Positions 22,676 to 33,389 of a DNA stretch of 64,000 nt are shown piece after piece. The position numbers and the translations under genes are program-made. Under the pieces are notes generated by a model. That model had not been told where the DNA came from. It saw only the letters and a list, made by a program, of their open reading frames with translations, and did not search any database. The stretch is from assembly GCA_002105175.1 (NCBI GenBank), contig MCGE01000024.1, forward strand, positions 1 to 64,000, given 5' to 3'. Source of the stretch: Absidia repens (lineage: Eukaryota > Mucoromycota > Mucoromycetes > Mucorales > Cunninghamellaceae). The number at the start of each line of letters is the position of its first letter. Position 1 is the stretch's first letter.

Positions 22676-24290
22676 TCAAACGAATTCAACTTTGATGTTT
22701 TCTGTTTTGATATCTCGTTTTCCTATATACATACGTAAATAAAACGATAGAAAGAGAGCATTCAGTATGAGCCGTGGGTTTGAAGTATATACGATATTTT
22801 TTTTTAACCTTACCACTTTGACTTGCATTCCGATTCACATAAACGACTTGACGGGGTTCATATCCACCATATACCATTCGATTTCCTGGCAAGGTACGAC
22901 TTCTTCGAAGGGGAGGCATTGTTGTACGTACTGGATAATCGTCTTCACCCGGTACAATAGAGTCCAATCCTGTCCCAGAAAATGAGCCAGTAGCTATTGA
23001 GTAGATTGTAGATGCACGATGATCAGCATTGTCGTATAATACCACACTCGTCCGCGGTAGCCCATTCGACTGTAATACTGTTGAACCCGATGTCCCTGGG
23101 GCTGCTGCTGTCGTTGTTGTTGCTTTGTGTAATCGTTCGTCACAGCTATTGCTTGTGGTTCCTATTGATGATGGTGTTCCAATGATTCCCGGGCAAATCC
23201 CTGGACCTGTTTCGGACGATTGTGGCATAGTAAGTATATCTTGATGGTCAATAAGGAACTTGAGTACTTGTTGGGAATGTTTATAACTACATGGGTTGAG
23301 CTTGTCATCAGGATGTGATAATATGCCCTAAAAATTAAAATATATCGTAAGTATTGTGTCTCTTTTCAGTGTACGTATGTGTGTATATTGTTATAATAAA
23401 ATTACCGGTACGAATACAGCGGCTAAACAATCCGTTTCCATCTTGGTATATTTAGCAGTAGTAGCGAAGATGGCCAACATATCCAGTAGATACAGTAGCA
23501 GATACTGATGTGGTAAGGGTAATTTTTCGATCAAAACTTGAAAAGCATCCACTTTTTCGTCCACAGATGAGAAGGTTTGATCTAAAGAAGAAGAAAGCGA
23601 CCCAACTTCAGTAATCCGCTTTGGAAAGAATAATGCCATTTTAACCCACTTACTCATAGTGTCCTTGAAAGGTCGGTAATAATCTAACGTAATCACAGGT
23701 TCCGGTAAATGATTGATGAATCGCCGAAGTATATTTGCTGCATCATGGACGGTATAGCCACGCCAGTCTAACTGTGATCCATATGTATCAGAAGTGTCAA
23801 ATATTGTTTGAAGCACACGCAGTCGTCTTGCACTGCCAGGACGCCGAAAAATGCCTTCTACCATTAACCCTATATATAAGATAAATATCAGAAACTGTAT
23901 ACATTGTCTTCTTATATGACTTTTTACCTTCTTCCTTTAAGAAAGAGCCACATTTCGCTACAATCGTCGGAACCAGTCCATAACATTGAGATCCCGTATG
24001 ATCATCAATATAAGATATACTAGAATGTGCGTATTCAAGCGATTGCGCTAAAGGGATTCCAAAAACACCTTTGTCTAAAAATACGAGAAATAAACGATCA
24101 AGTTAGTTCATCCTATACCATTGTACTTTTTTTTTGGGAGGGGGTTAAGGGTATTACCAACACTGGGCACCTTCATGTCTTTAAAATTCTCAGCTTTCGG
24201 ATGTGCAGCTGTAACTTTTTTCCACCATCCCCGCACTAAGGCTTTCTGGCTATGGGTTAGTACACCAGGTATCTCAAAAGAGGAAGACAT
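22676..24290 (-). CDS. Sac7-type RhoGAP domain protein (6 exons)
   Basis: Exons 24290-24158, 24074-23928, 23869-23654, 23581-23406, 23327-22814 and 22722-22676 join to 410 aa. The RhoGAP domain (about residues 46-245) contains VFGIPLAQSLEYA, VPTIVAKCGSFLKEEG, VEGIFRRPGSARR (catalytic Arg finger within GIFRRPG), LDWRGYTVHDAANILRRF and LPEPVITLDYY, then PGILSHPDDKL and HSQQVLKFLIDHQ. The last two follow the Sac7/Bag7 pattern. Such proteins speed GTP hydrolysis on Rho1-type GTPases, controlling actin and cell-wall synthesis. The C-terminal 140 residues are Ser/Thr/Pro-rich and probably regulatory. The intron 23653-23582 is 72 nt, has no stop and is a multiple of three, so retention would insert 24 residues in the domain. 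Upstream of Pkc1 in the same window. Confidence 0.88.
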
Positions 24291-25164
24291 ATATATAAAT
24301 AAAAGGGGAGGAGAAGGCTGGGGGGAGGAATGACAAGTAAGAAAAAGGAAAAAAAGAAAAAAAATAGTCCTTTCAGAAGGAAAAATACAAAATTACAGGA
24401 GCGGCACTTGAAAAAATCACTTGGATTATTCGGGGATTCTTTGACAAGAAATGGAATATGGCCTATTCTTCGAAGTCGACAAAATGCTTTGTTACATATA
24501 AAATCTATAAGCAAGAACCGAAGAATGAGTCAAGAAGCGATCATTTTTAATTTCTTAGACTTTCTTTGTTTTTGCATAATGAGTTAACGGTGTACAATGC
24601 TTGTACCACCTCTTCTTTTGGTTCATTGTAATAAGAGTAACTTCAAGTATATATCTTTCCGCCGCATCAATTTCCACATTTCGAACTTTCGTCGTTGTTC
24701 TATTAAAATGAAAAAAAATAAAATATAGCGAATGCAGGTCATATTTTGGTATAGTTTGGCTGGGGATGAGATCGTCGACTTTTTAGATCGAAGTCGTCTT
24801 TTTCAGATCTAACGCCGACTAAAATATCATTGTTGTGTGTACAGTGCAGCACTGCAGGTTTTTCATTGATGGTCAGATGGAATCTCCGATTCTTCTTCCT
24901 TTTTCTTTGTCTTCCATAATCCTCTTTTGTTTATGTAATCATGGTTGATATATATTTTACGGGACTATTTTATTCAACTATTTAATCATGTCAGATATGT
25001 ACCATTTTGGCTTTTTTGGTTCTCCAGAGTATCTCATTGGAAGTTTACAGAGAAGTTACGGGCGCAGCTGATCCATCATTCTTTAAAACATTACGAATCG
25101 GTATTCACAGTCTAACATTACCGCTTTCCATTCAAAAGGGGATTGTTACTAGCATTTATTAACT

Positions 25165-25506
25165 CTACCCACTGCCCCTTGCTATTCTCTGTCGCATTGA
25201 GTTTCCAATGGAAACCCCTAAACATCTTAAGCACAATGCGCACCGCAAGGAATTTATGGCCTCAGGCCTTTTTTTCGAGTCATAGGTTAGGGTAGTGAAA
25301 GTCCAAGTATGGACTGAATGTCCTTCTAAATCAAGGACAGATTCCAGAGTCCGTGTGTAAGTACCAGAGCCACGTTTATATAAAGTTGTATTGAACCGTA
25401 AAGACATAGCTGGCGAATAAATGAAGCTTTGCCACCCTACTGTTTTACATATAAGAAGTAACCATTTGATATACACACACTGGTTTGAAAATGATCCACA
25501 ACGTAT
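25165..25506 (-). pseudogene. Orphan ORF, coding-like, unknown
   Basis: Open for about 113 codons on the minus strand; an internal ATG gives MSLRFNTTLYKRGSGTYTRT and about 79 aa to the stop. The mixed composition (TLESVLDLEGHSVHTWTFTT) is unlike the surrounding low-complexity DNA. No domain recognised and no intron signals seen. Either a degraded insertion, a lost gene or an orphan gene. Confidence 0.3.
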
Positions 25507-25869
25507 CTACTTATTTTACCACCCGCTCTTAAAAATCTAGCCGTTCCCTGAAGAATGTGATATCCCTTAATTTGCCTAAAACTATAAATCTTTATTCTAC
25601 TCTACCGTTACATTTAAATTTTATATCGTATACATCTATCATGCAGCACTGTACCATTTCTGTGCCGGTAGTATCGACATTCAGTTTATTTGATATATCA
25701 TAAGACAACTAACGTATGTAATCTAATCAGATGGGGGAGCTATTCTACAGTTACGAAAGTGAACTAAACTAGACATCACTGCAATATGGTAAGCCTAAAC
25801 TCGTCATTGGAAGAGAACAGCCATACTTCCAATTTTGAATGGTGACGGTTACTCAAAGGGAAGATAGAG

Positions 25870-26960
25870 CCATGATGCTGTTGATGTTGACTGCTGTAAA
25901 AGAGCACGGGGCAGTCAATTGCTGTTGTTGAATGTTGACGACTATTGACAATGCTGTATGGTGGTGATTTTAAAAAAAAAAAAAAAAAAACGAGAAGTGA
26001 AAAAATTCACAACGACTGCGGAAGATTTCAAATCCCGCCCACGTGTATATTTATTTTCTCCCACTTCTCTTTTTCTCTCTCTTTCTTTTCATTTCTTTTT
26101 TTTTTTTTTCATTTCAATTTTTCTTCACCATTTAACTTCCATGGGGTTATTTTGGACCTAGAATTGTATCAGGACTAGTTTAGAAGAGGTTTCAGCTCAG
26201 GGATTACAAGATGCATGGGGAAACCCTTTCATTTTGGATCTAGGATCTAAGGCACCATTAGTTGGCTTTTTAAGCCTCCATTAGCTTAGTTTAGTTTTAG
26301 TTTGTTCATAGTTTGAATATATATCTAAATAAAATATGTCTCATTTTACATGCTTTAATAAAAAATGTCCCGTTAAACTCTCTCTCATGTCTTTGTGCCG
26401 TAGATCCCTTTTTTACCTTCGTAACTCTTTTGATTAACGTTGACTGTTGTTGTGTCTCAATAAAAGATGTCCTCGTTCTTTGTGCAGTATATTAGATACC
26501 TTTTTACAGTTGGCTCTTTTGATTTGTGTCGATTAGATCCCCCGCCCCCATTAGATTCCCTCATTATACCGGTAATAGATCCCTTGTTACAATGAGCTTT
26601 GCGTCTTTAGTTTAGTATTTACTAATATACTTCAAATAAAATATGTACTTTTTATCAATTATCCTCTGACCCATTATATAGTAGCAAACGTCATTGTTGT
26701 GTTATTTTCTGAGTCTCTTGCCGTATATCTACTTTCTAACCCCTCCCCGACTCTTGACTATTACCATCCAGAGTCCCAGTGTTTGATCGATAGTCTCAAG
26801 TCACTTTCTAATCAAAGTGGCATTATTCCAAATTGACCGTTTTATATTAATAAACCTAGTACGAGCTGTGAGTGTAGCTGTTGCTTTACTTTACTGTACA
26901 GTACAGCATAGCAATTTTTCTTGCCTTCTTGCTAACAGAGTGTCTCACTTTAAGAAATAA
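25870..26960 (+). repeat. Dispersed repeat family 1, copy C
   Basis: A near-complete copy. The 5' part has ATGATGCTGTTGATGTTGAC (about 25872); then CAAATCCCGCCCACGTG (about 26029-26045), a pyrimidine tract (26055-26115), and the core CAGGACTAGTTTAGAAGAGG (26170-26189) with CAGGGATTACAAGATGCATG (26197-26216) and GGGAAACCCTTTCATTTTGG. The tail (26300-26800) has at least four AATAAA hexamers, each in a degenerate module of roughly 90-170 bp (for example CAATAAAAGATGTCC near 26458). No ORF. Confidence 0.75.
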
Positions 26961-26984
26961 AAAAAAATTGGGCGTCGGGGCTGA

Positions 26985-27085
26985 GGGAGGCTCTGTTGAA
27001 GTGTGGGTTGGATGATATGGGACTAGATACCTCCACCATTTTCCATTTTGATGGTACCCCTTACGCCATCCTTGCGGCTCAGCCT
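26985..27085 (+). repeat. Dispersed repeat family 2, copy
   Basis: It carries GATGATATGGGACTAGATAC, CTCCACCATTTTCCATTTTG and GATGGTACCCC, collinear with the 13085 and 35185 copies. It lies at the 3' side of family 1 copy C. Confidence 0.45.
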
Positions 27086-27104
27086 GTTATTTTTAGCTCT
27101 TCAT

Positions 27105-27590
27105 CTAGTGAGTGTAGTTTGGTTTGTGTGTATAATAAAATTTCGCGGCTAGCATCGCATGTGCTAATAATAAACCTCGAACCGATAATATAAAATGCAC
27201 ACCACTGAAAGCAGTACATTTAATATTAGATATTTTCAAGTTAGGAATGCGTGGTTCACCAGAAGCGACAAACGTGAAACTTCCTACGTATTTTTTTTGG
27301 TTTGTTTTGCTTGAATATCCTTGTAATGCCATAGACACACTGTAAATTGATTTTAATGGTCCATCAATACCGAGAATTTTCCACGTATTTGATATTATTG
27401 ACACCAAGCTGTATCGATCTTGTTGAAATGTGGCTTTTAATGAATGTAACACCCCCGCCAGTTTACACCTTAATAAACGACCCCTTGCGCTTATCCGATT
27501 TTTCAATATTTGTTTAGATTTATTGATTGTTTCAATTCCAACACTTATCCAAATGATGTAGCAAATTTTATCTGAATGTATAACAACATA
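27105..27590 (-). pseudogene. Orphan 161-codon open frame, unknown protein fragment
   Basis: Open from a stop at 27591 to the stop ending at 27105, with no ATG near its beginning. The translation looks like real protein: LVSIISNTWKILGIDGPLKS, KKYVGSFTFVASGEPRIPNL. It sits between family 1 copies C (+) and D (-), which point toward each other. No domain recognised. It may be a truncated insertion (element or virus derived) or an exon of a dead gene; I cannot decide. Confidence 0.35.
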
Positions 27591-27959
27591 TCAGAATTGA
27601 TATATAAAACATACAGATATATCTAAAAGAATTATTATGGAATTTGGTATAAGACGAATTCGAGAGGCGAAATAGTAGACCATATTTTATTTATAAAAAA
27701 AAAAAAGTAATGAGTCTGAACTATACAAAGGCTACGCTAAAATACATAAAATGTGGCAAACGAAAACTGGGCGAATGAATGTTAGAGAGGGAATATGCCA
27801 AGTTTCAGTAAAATTATCAGCCAGTCGGTAAACTTATGGGAGGGGAGGAAGGACGAGTAGTCATAGAACAAGCCAGAAAGCAGTTCAAAATGCTCAACAG
27901 TGACGGTCACGCACACACACACAGCACGATATATATATATCCATTCAAGTGGTTGGTCG

Positions 27960-28800
27960 ACTACCACTGATAGTGAATGAACTACGGCTGAAAATCAGTT
28001 TCTGGTTTGGGCACAAGTAGGAGAAGCGGTAATAGCCATAGCGAGTGAATAAGATAGGCTACCTTGGTAGGCCACTCATAAAACACCTACAATAAGAGCA
28101 ATGTTTACTATCCTGTTGGTCAGAGGGAGGTTAATAAAAGGCATATTTTATTGAACATATTGATAGATACTAAAACTAAGGGAGAAGCGCTCATTGTAAA
28201 AAAAGTTTTATTGATTGTAGCACGGGGGTGAAAGCATGAGGGAAACTAAAGTGAGATCTGAAGAATGGTCGACACTAAACTAAAGGGATATTTGAAAAAT
28301 GGATCTAGTAAAAATAAGGCACGAAAAATACTCGCAATATCTTTTATTAAAAAACAATAACTGTCAACACTAATTGAAAGCGGCAATGGTACTAAGAAAA
28401 AGGATCTATTACATAAAACGTGAGAAGAACTAATGGGACATATTTCATTGAAACAAGTAAAAAGATACATGTTTTATTCAATTATAGATACAAACTATGG
28501 ACAAGCAAACACTAAACTAAGCTAATGAAGGCTCCAAATGCCAACTATTGGTGGTCCTAAATCCTAGATCCAAAATGAAAGGGTTTCCCCATGCATCTTG
28601 TAATCCCTGAGCTGAAACCCCTTCTAAACTAGTCCTGATACAATTCTAGGTCCAAAATAACCCCATGGAAGTTGAATGGTGAAGAAAAATCAAAATGAAA
28701 AAAATGAAAATGAAAAGAAAGAGAGAAGAAAAGGGAAGGGCGGTTGAAAAAATTGAGAGTAAATAAAAATCACATGTGCGGCATTTGAAATATTTTTTTG
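27960..28800 (-). repeat. Dispersed repeat family 1, copy D
   Basis: Minus strand: CATTTGAAATA and CACATGTG at about 28773-28793 (degenerate CACGTG box), a pyrimidine tract, and the core TCAGGACTAGTTTAGAAGGG with CAGGGATTACAAGATGCATG and GGGAAACCCTTTC at 28575-28638. The tail contains ACGTTTTATGTAATAGATCC and several AATAAA-type hexamers down to about 28130. The 3' part matches copy H closely. Confidence 0.72.
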
Positions 28801-29173
28801 AATGACTGCTATGGTCATAATAACACTCTCGAGGTTTATCTACTTTTATTTTATGTTTTTGTTACCAAAAATAATATACGTACCACTTGTTTTGCTTTAT
28901 GCGTAATTAACAAAAAGAAGGTAACCAGCAAAATACAATAATGATCAAACATACTGACCACATTATCGCTGACTCTCGGAGCCGTTTGGATGCTGTGTAG
29001 GTGACACAATCTAGATCGACCAAATGAGACCATTGGAAGATTAAATCAGTACAAGTAGACTGGGTGTTATACTTTGGTTTTATATTAAAAATGGACGTGG
29101 TAAGTGGTACAGAACAGAAACTAAACAAGCAATATGGCGATATGATCGAGTAACATTTATATGAAATATAGGG

Positions 29174-29446
29174 GTGGTGAGGGGTGAACAACTAAGGTCT
29201 ATCAGATCGTCCAAAAAGTTTTGTCAACAACAAAGTACACAATTTTCAGCATTTCATTTGAATGATCGACATATTGGCGAATTGCCATGCGACTTGTATA
29301 ATCCTAATTCCCTGCGTAGTACGGTGGATCAATTAGAACAATTGACTGACGAATCAACAGTAATGCTATATTGGCTTTCATGGAAGCCCAGCTCGACACT
29401 CTACGCTTTTTTTTTATTTTTATTATTTGAATGGCCAGAAATATGA
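29174..29446 (+). pseudogene. Orphan ORF without ATG start
   Basis: 90 codons beginning at GTG, with a protein-like middle (FHLNDRHIGELPCDLYNPNS, VDQLEQLTDESTVMLYW) that decays into poly-Phe. No domain recognised. Probably a relic exon. Confidence 0.25.
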
Positions 29447-29890
29447 AAAATCTCTATACAGCAGTCGTCGGTACCTGCATCACTATTTACCAAATCAGGA
29501 CACACCGATGTTCAGCCCCTAAATACTATTTCCTTTTACATGTGTGCAACCATATAATTACTATTCCATTTCTCGGCAACTTCCGCAACAACACTATTTA
29601 CGTCTGAAGCAGTGACTCTGAGCTTCAATCGTGAAAAATCGGATATCATCAATTATAATGGTGGGTAACAAACATAGATCTTTGTTTCTGGGTTTCCAGT
29701 GGCGAATAGCAAGCATAATGGAAGCATAGAATTAGTTTTAGTTAGCTTGAATTAATCTAGTATATTTAGTGTATCTTGAATCAAATGGGATATTTTTATT
29801 ATCAACACCATTTTGAAATAAAAAACTGGATCCTTGAAATCATCTCCTAAAATGCCACCGAGTCGGAGATAGAATAGCGAATAAAAAAAA

Positions 29891-30253
29891 ATGCAATTAA
29901 GGGTAGCTACCTACCTTCAAGGTGATACATGGGAATGTATGGATCCGGGGGTGGGCTTGATTGTTGTTGTTGTTTTATTGTGTATTCTTCCATTGATATC
30001 ATTACTATTGACCACGACTGCCACTGGCCTGAGCAAATGTCTTTTTGGAATATTATACTCCCCCTTTGTGCCTCCCCTACTCCCTTTTACCACTATTACC
30101 AGACAACCATCTCATTATGAACTTTATTTCATCTTCTGTTTTATGTTTTGCTCTTCTTTTTGTATGTCCTTTGAAAACGTGAATCGGTCGAATACTGGTT
30201 TTCATTACTCCTTTTTTCTTAACAAGTACTTAATTTTTAAGTATCTTTTTTAA
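29891..30253 (+). CDS. Hypothetical small membrane protein
   Basis: 120 aa from an ATG. The first half looks plausible (MQLRVATYLQGDTWECMDPG then a hydrophobic helix LIVVVVLLCILPLISLLL); the second half is low-complexity. No signal or homologue recognised. It may be a spurious ORF. Confidence 0.2.
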   Translation: MQLRVATYLQGDTWECMDPGVGLIVVVVLLCILPLISLLLTTTATGLSKCLFGILYSPFVPPLLPFTTITRQPSHYELYFIFCFMFCSSFCMSFENVNRSNTGFHYSFFLNKYLIFKYLF

Positions 30254-31009
30254 ATATGGACACTACTTAGAACATCAAGTTTTCTTCTTTTTCTTTTTCT
30301 TCGTATGGGTGGTCCCTGCACGATATAATCGTTTTCTCTTCGCTCTTTTTTTTCTATACTCCCTACAACGATTTTGCCCCTGAGATTGATTTTTTTTTAA
30401 ACAAACCTCAAACCTTAATGCGTATTTTTTTTGGGCTATTGAATCGCGAAAAGCAAGGTTTTACGCACCTTCATTTGTGTGTATCATGGTAGGACAGAAT
30501 GCACCTCCCTGTTTCTCTTCTTCACATTGTTGTGTCAAGCTCCTAAAATAAAAATAGGTTTCTGATCGCAGAGGTGATGGTTGTCTAAAGAGAGGTTACC
30601 CAATCTCCGTTCCGTTTCCATTTTAACAACGAAGGTCACTGTTATCCTTCATTCTAGTTTTTTCTTTAATTCTTGATAACGAGTGGCACTATAGGAGTAA
30701 ATATATAAAAAAGAAGAGTAAAAAAATACCAAGGGGACAAAGAAAGATGGTGAAACGAGCACACACCAAGTAAAGTTGCAATAATAGGGGGATTATTGAT
30801 TGCCTTTTTTGTTAGGCTCGTCATCAGTCGACTTGTTCTTAAAAGGACCCAAGATTTTTTATTTTTTGCTTACTGTTTTTTTCTTCTTCTTATCTTCTTT
30901 GACACTTTATCCACCACTTTCAAAAAAAAAAAATACCCTCTCACAGTTGTGTGCTTGCCAACCTCTTCTTCTTAAAAACATAAATTAAACTCAACCTAGC
31001 AATACAACC

Positions 31010-31126
31010 ATGGGGTGCTGTCAATCCAACGAATCACAAGACGAAAAGGCTCGCAATGAAGAAATTGAAAATCAAATCAAACGGGATAAAATTAACATGC
31101 GAAACGAAGTCAAGATGCTGCTACTT

Positions 31127-31167
<41 letters not shown>

Positions 31168-31718
31168 AAGGATTAGTTGGAAAAGGCTTTATCGGAGTTG
31201 AAATAATATTCATGCATCCTATTTTTATGTTGTAGGCGCTGGTGAAAGCGGGAAGAGCACGTAAAATATTCAATCATGATGAAATAATCAAATCCAAAGC
31301 TCACTCATGTTTTTTCCTTTCATAGGATTATAAAGCAAATGAAACTTCTTCATGATGGTGGATACAGTCATGATGAACGAGAAGCATTTAAAGAAATTAT
31401 TTTCTCGAATACAGTTCAATCCATGAGAGTAATTTTGGAAGCCATGCAACATATGGATGTCAGTCTTGAAAATGACCATCGCCCATTCGCCGGCATTATT
31501 ATGGATCAGCCTCCTCAAATAGAACGTGACTTTTTGCCGCATGAAGTGTCTCAAGCTGTGAAATTATTATGGAAGGATCCACATTTACAAAGCGTTTTTG
31601 AACGAAGTCGTGAATATCAACTTAATGATTCTGCAAAATAGTAAGTACAGTAATCAGGACACATACATGAGGCATATATATGAGTTAAATCCTCGACTGA
31701 TGACCTTTTTTTCTGCGC

Positions 31719-31749
<31 letters not shown>

Positions 31750-32427
31750 GCCTTTACAGCTATTTTGATTCTATCGACCGAATTGGTGATATCAATTATG
31801 TTCCCACAGATCAAGATGTTTTACGATCACGAGTAAAAACAACAGGAATCACAGAAACTACCTTTGTCATCGGTGATTTGACTTATCGCATGTTTGATGT
31901 GGGTGGCCAAAGATCGGAGCGTAAAAAATGGATCCATTGCTTTGAAAATGTCACCGCCATGATTTTCTTGGTAGCCATTTCGGAATATGATCAAGTATTG
32001 ATTGAAGATGAGACGGTTGTAAGTTTGAATGTATATTTATATAGAACCAATAGCGCGGAAAATTAACCCCTTTTTTGGATAATAGAATCGGATGCAAGAG
32101 GCCCTGACGTTATTTGACTCAATTTGTAATTCACGATGGTTTGTCAAAACATCCGTGATTCTATTTTTAAACAAAATTGACATTTTCAAAGACAAGCTAT
32201 TGAAACATCCCCTGAAGGAAAGCTTCCCTGATTTCTCTGGTGCCAATTCATATGATTCTGCTGCTGATTACATTTTGAATCGATTTGTATCTTTGAATCA
32301 ATCGGACTCCAAGCAAATTTATACCCATTTTACTTGTGCCACTGATACAGAGCAAATCAAATTCGTCATGGCCGCTGTCAACGATATTATAATTCAAAAT
32401 AGTTTACGTGACGTTGGCTTATTGTAA
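31010..32427 (+). CDS. Heterotrimeric G-protein alpha subunit, Gi-like (5 exons)
   Basis: Exons 31010-31127, 31236-31260 (25 nt), 31326-31640, 31760-32018 and 32086-32427 join to 352 aa, the usual G-alpha length. It starts MGCCQS (N-myristoylation Gly2, palmitoylation Cys). All G-boxes are canonical: GAGESGKST (split by the 25-nt exon), [31 protein letters not shown]. The C-terminus NSLRDVGLL resembles the Gi/fungal GPA1 class. Relays receptor signals at the plasma membrane to adenylate cyclase or MAPK routes; which one cannot be told. Intron 1 begins GT followed by A36, and intron 3 carries T27 before its acceptor. Confidence 0.95.
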
Positions 32428-33389
32428 TTTGATGAATACACTTCATACCACTTCCCCCCCTTAATACCATTTCATGAATATTTATATGTATCTGTATCAA
32501 AGACTGAAAAATATATTCTTATAATAATCAGAAAAATAGCTTACTTTTTTTTTATTGTCGTGGTGATCTACTCAAAGGGTAATCAAGATAGCCAATAAAA
32601 TGAAATGTCCAAATTTAGACTGAGGCTTCAAATGCCGACGCATAGGTGAAAATCATTTTTTTTTATTTTATTTTTTCTGGGGATTGCTTGGTGTAACCAT
32701 CAAGTAAATCATATATTGGACAAGCCAAACAATGATGAGCTCCTTCACATACATCATTCATCCTATGAGATGTAGTTATGATACGTAAAGCCATTTCCTA
32801 GAATAATACCTTTGTATTTTTTTTTGTCCTTTGTATCGATATGTAAATTTACAGTGGCATCCCACAGTGCTAAAGGACTTCAACTAAATCGAGATAACAG
32901 GACCAAATGGCTAACCTACGTACAATATAACCTGGTAAAGATAGCTTACGATGTTAACCTTGCGAGTAGATCATTTGATGTATTCATATATTTATAAACC
33001 AAATGTTGTCGATGTGGAGCTTGGAGTGTATAAAGCGAAGGTTAATCAAAATCAAATAAGATGGGGAATCACAATAAAGTAAATCGTACAACCCAATTAC
33101 AAGAAAGGGTCGAGAATCAGTACACACAAAAAGCATATCGACGCATGTCATTGGTCAGCTATTTATATTACCTCTGCTATTTCTTTTGTGATCTTCGAGT
33201 GTGTGTGGAGGCGGAGGTTAAAAAAAGCCAAAGAAAATGAAATGGATTAGGTCTCCCCTTTTTCTTCCTCCTTTTTTCACTTTTTTTATTTTTAATATTT
33301 TTTTATTGGCATTGGTTGATTACCCACTGGTACTTCCTTTCTCTTTCTCTTTTATCCTTTTGTGCGAATCAATATACTGATATATTTTT
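32428..33389. other. Intergenic between G-alpha 2 and Chs7
   Basis: 3' flank of G-alpha 2, then AT-rich DNA and a pyrimidine-rich block (33254-33360) that is the likely Chs7 promoter/leader. No gene supported. Confidence 0.5.

Larger units (their letters stand above)
24291..31009. other. Gene-poor 6.7 kb region with repeats and ORF relics
   Basis: No multi-exon gene can be built here. It holds family 1 copies C and D in inverted orientation, a family 2 copy, and orphan ORFs on both strands listed separately. The remainder (24.3-25.1 kb, 30.3-31 kb) is AT-rich. The last 200 bp is the promoter and leader of G-alpha 2 (pyrimidine-rich near 30880-30925). Confidence 0.5.

Noticed and set aside
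25870..28850. A single transposon with 1-kb inverted repeats formed by copies C and D
   Set aside because: The outer ends of C and D do not match each other beyond the CACGTG region, and other copies occur singly in both orientations, so two independent insertions are as likely.
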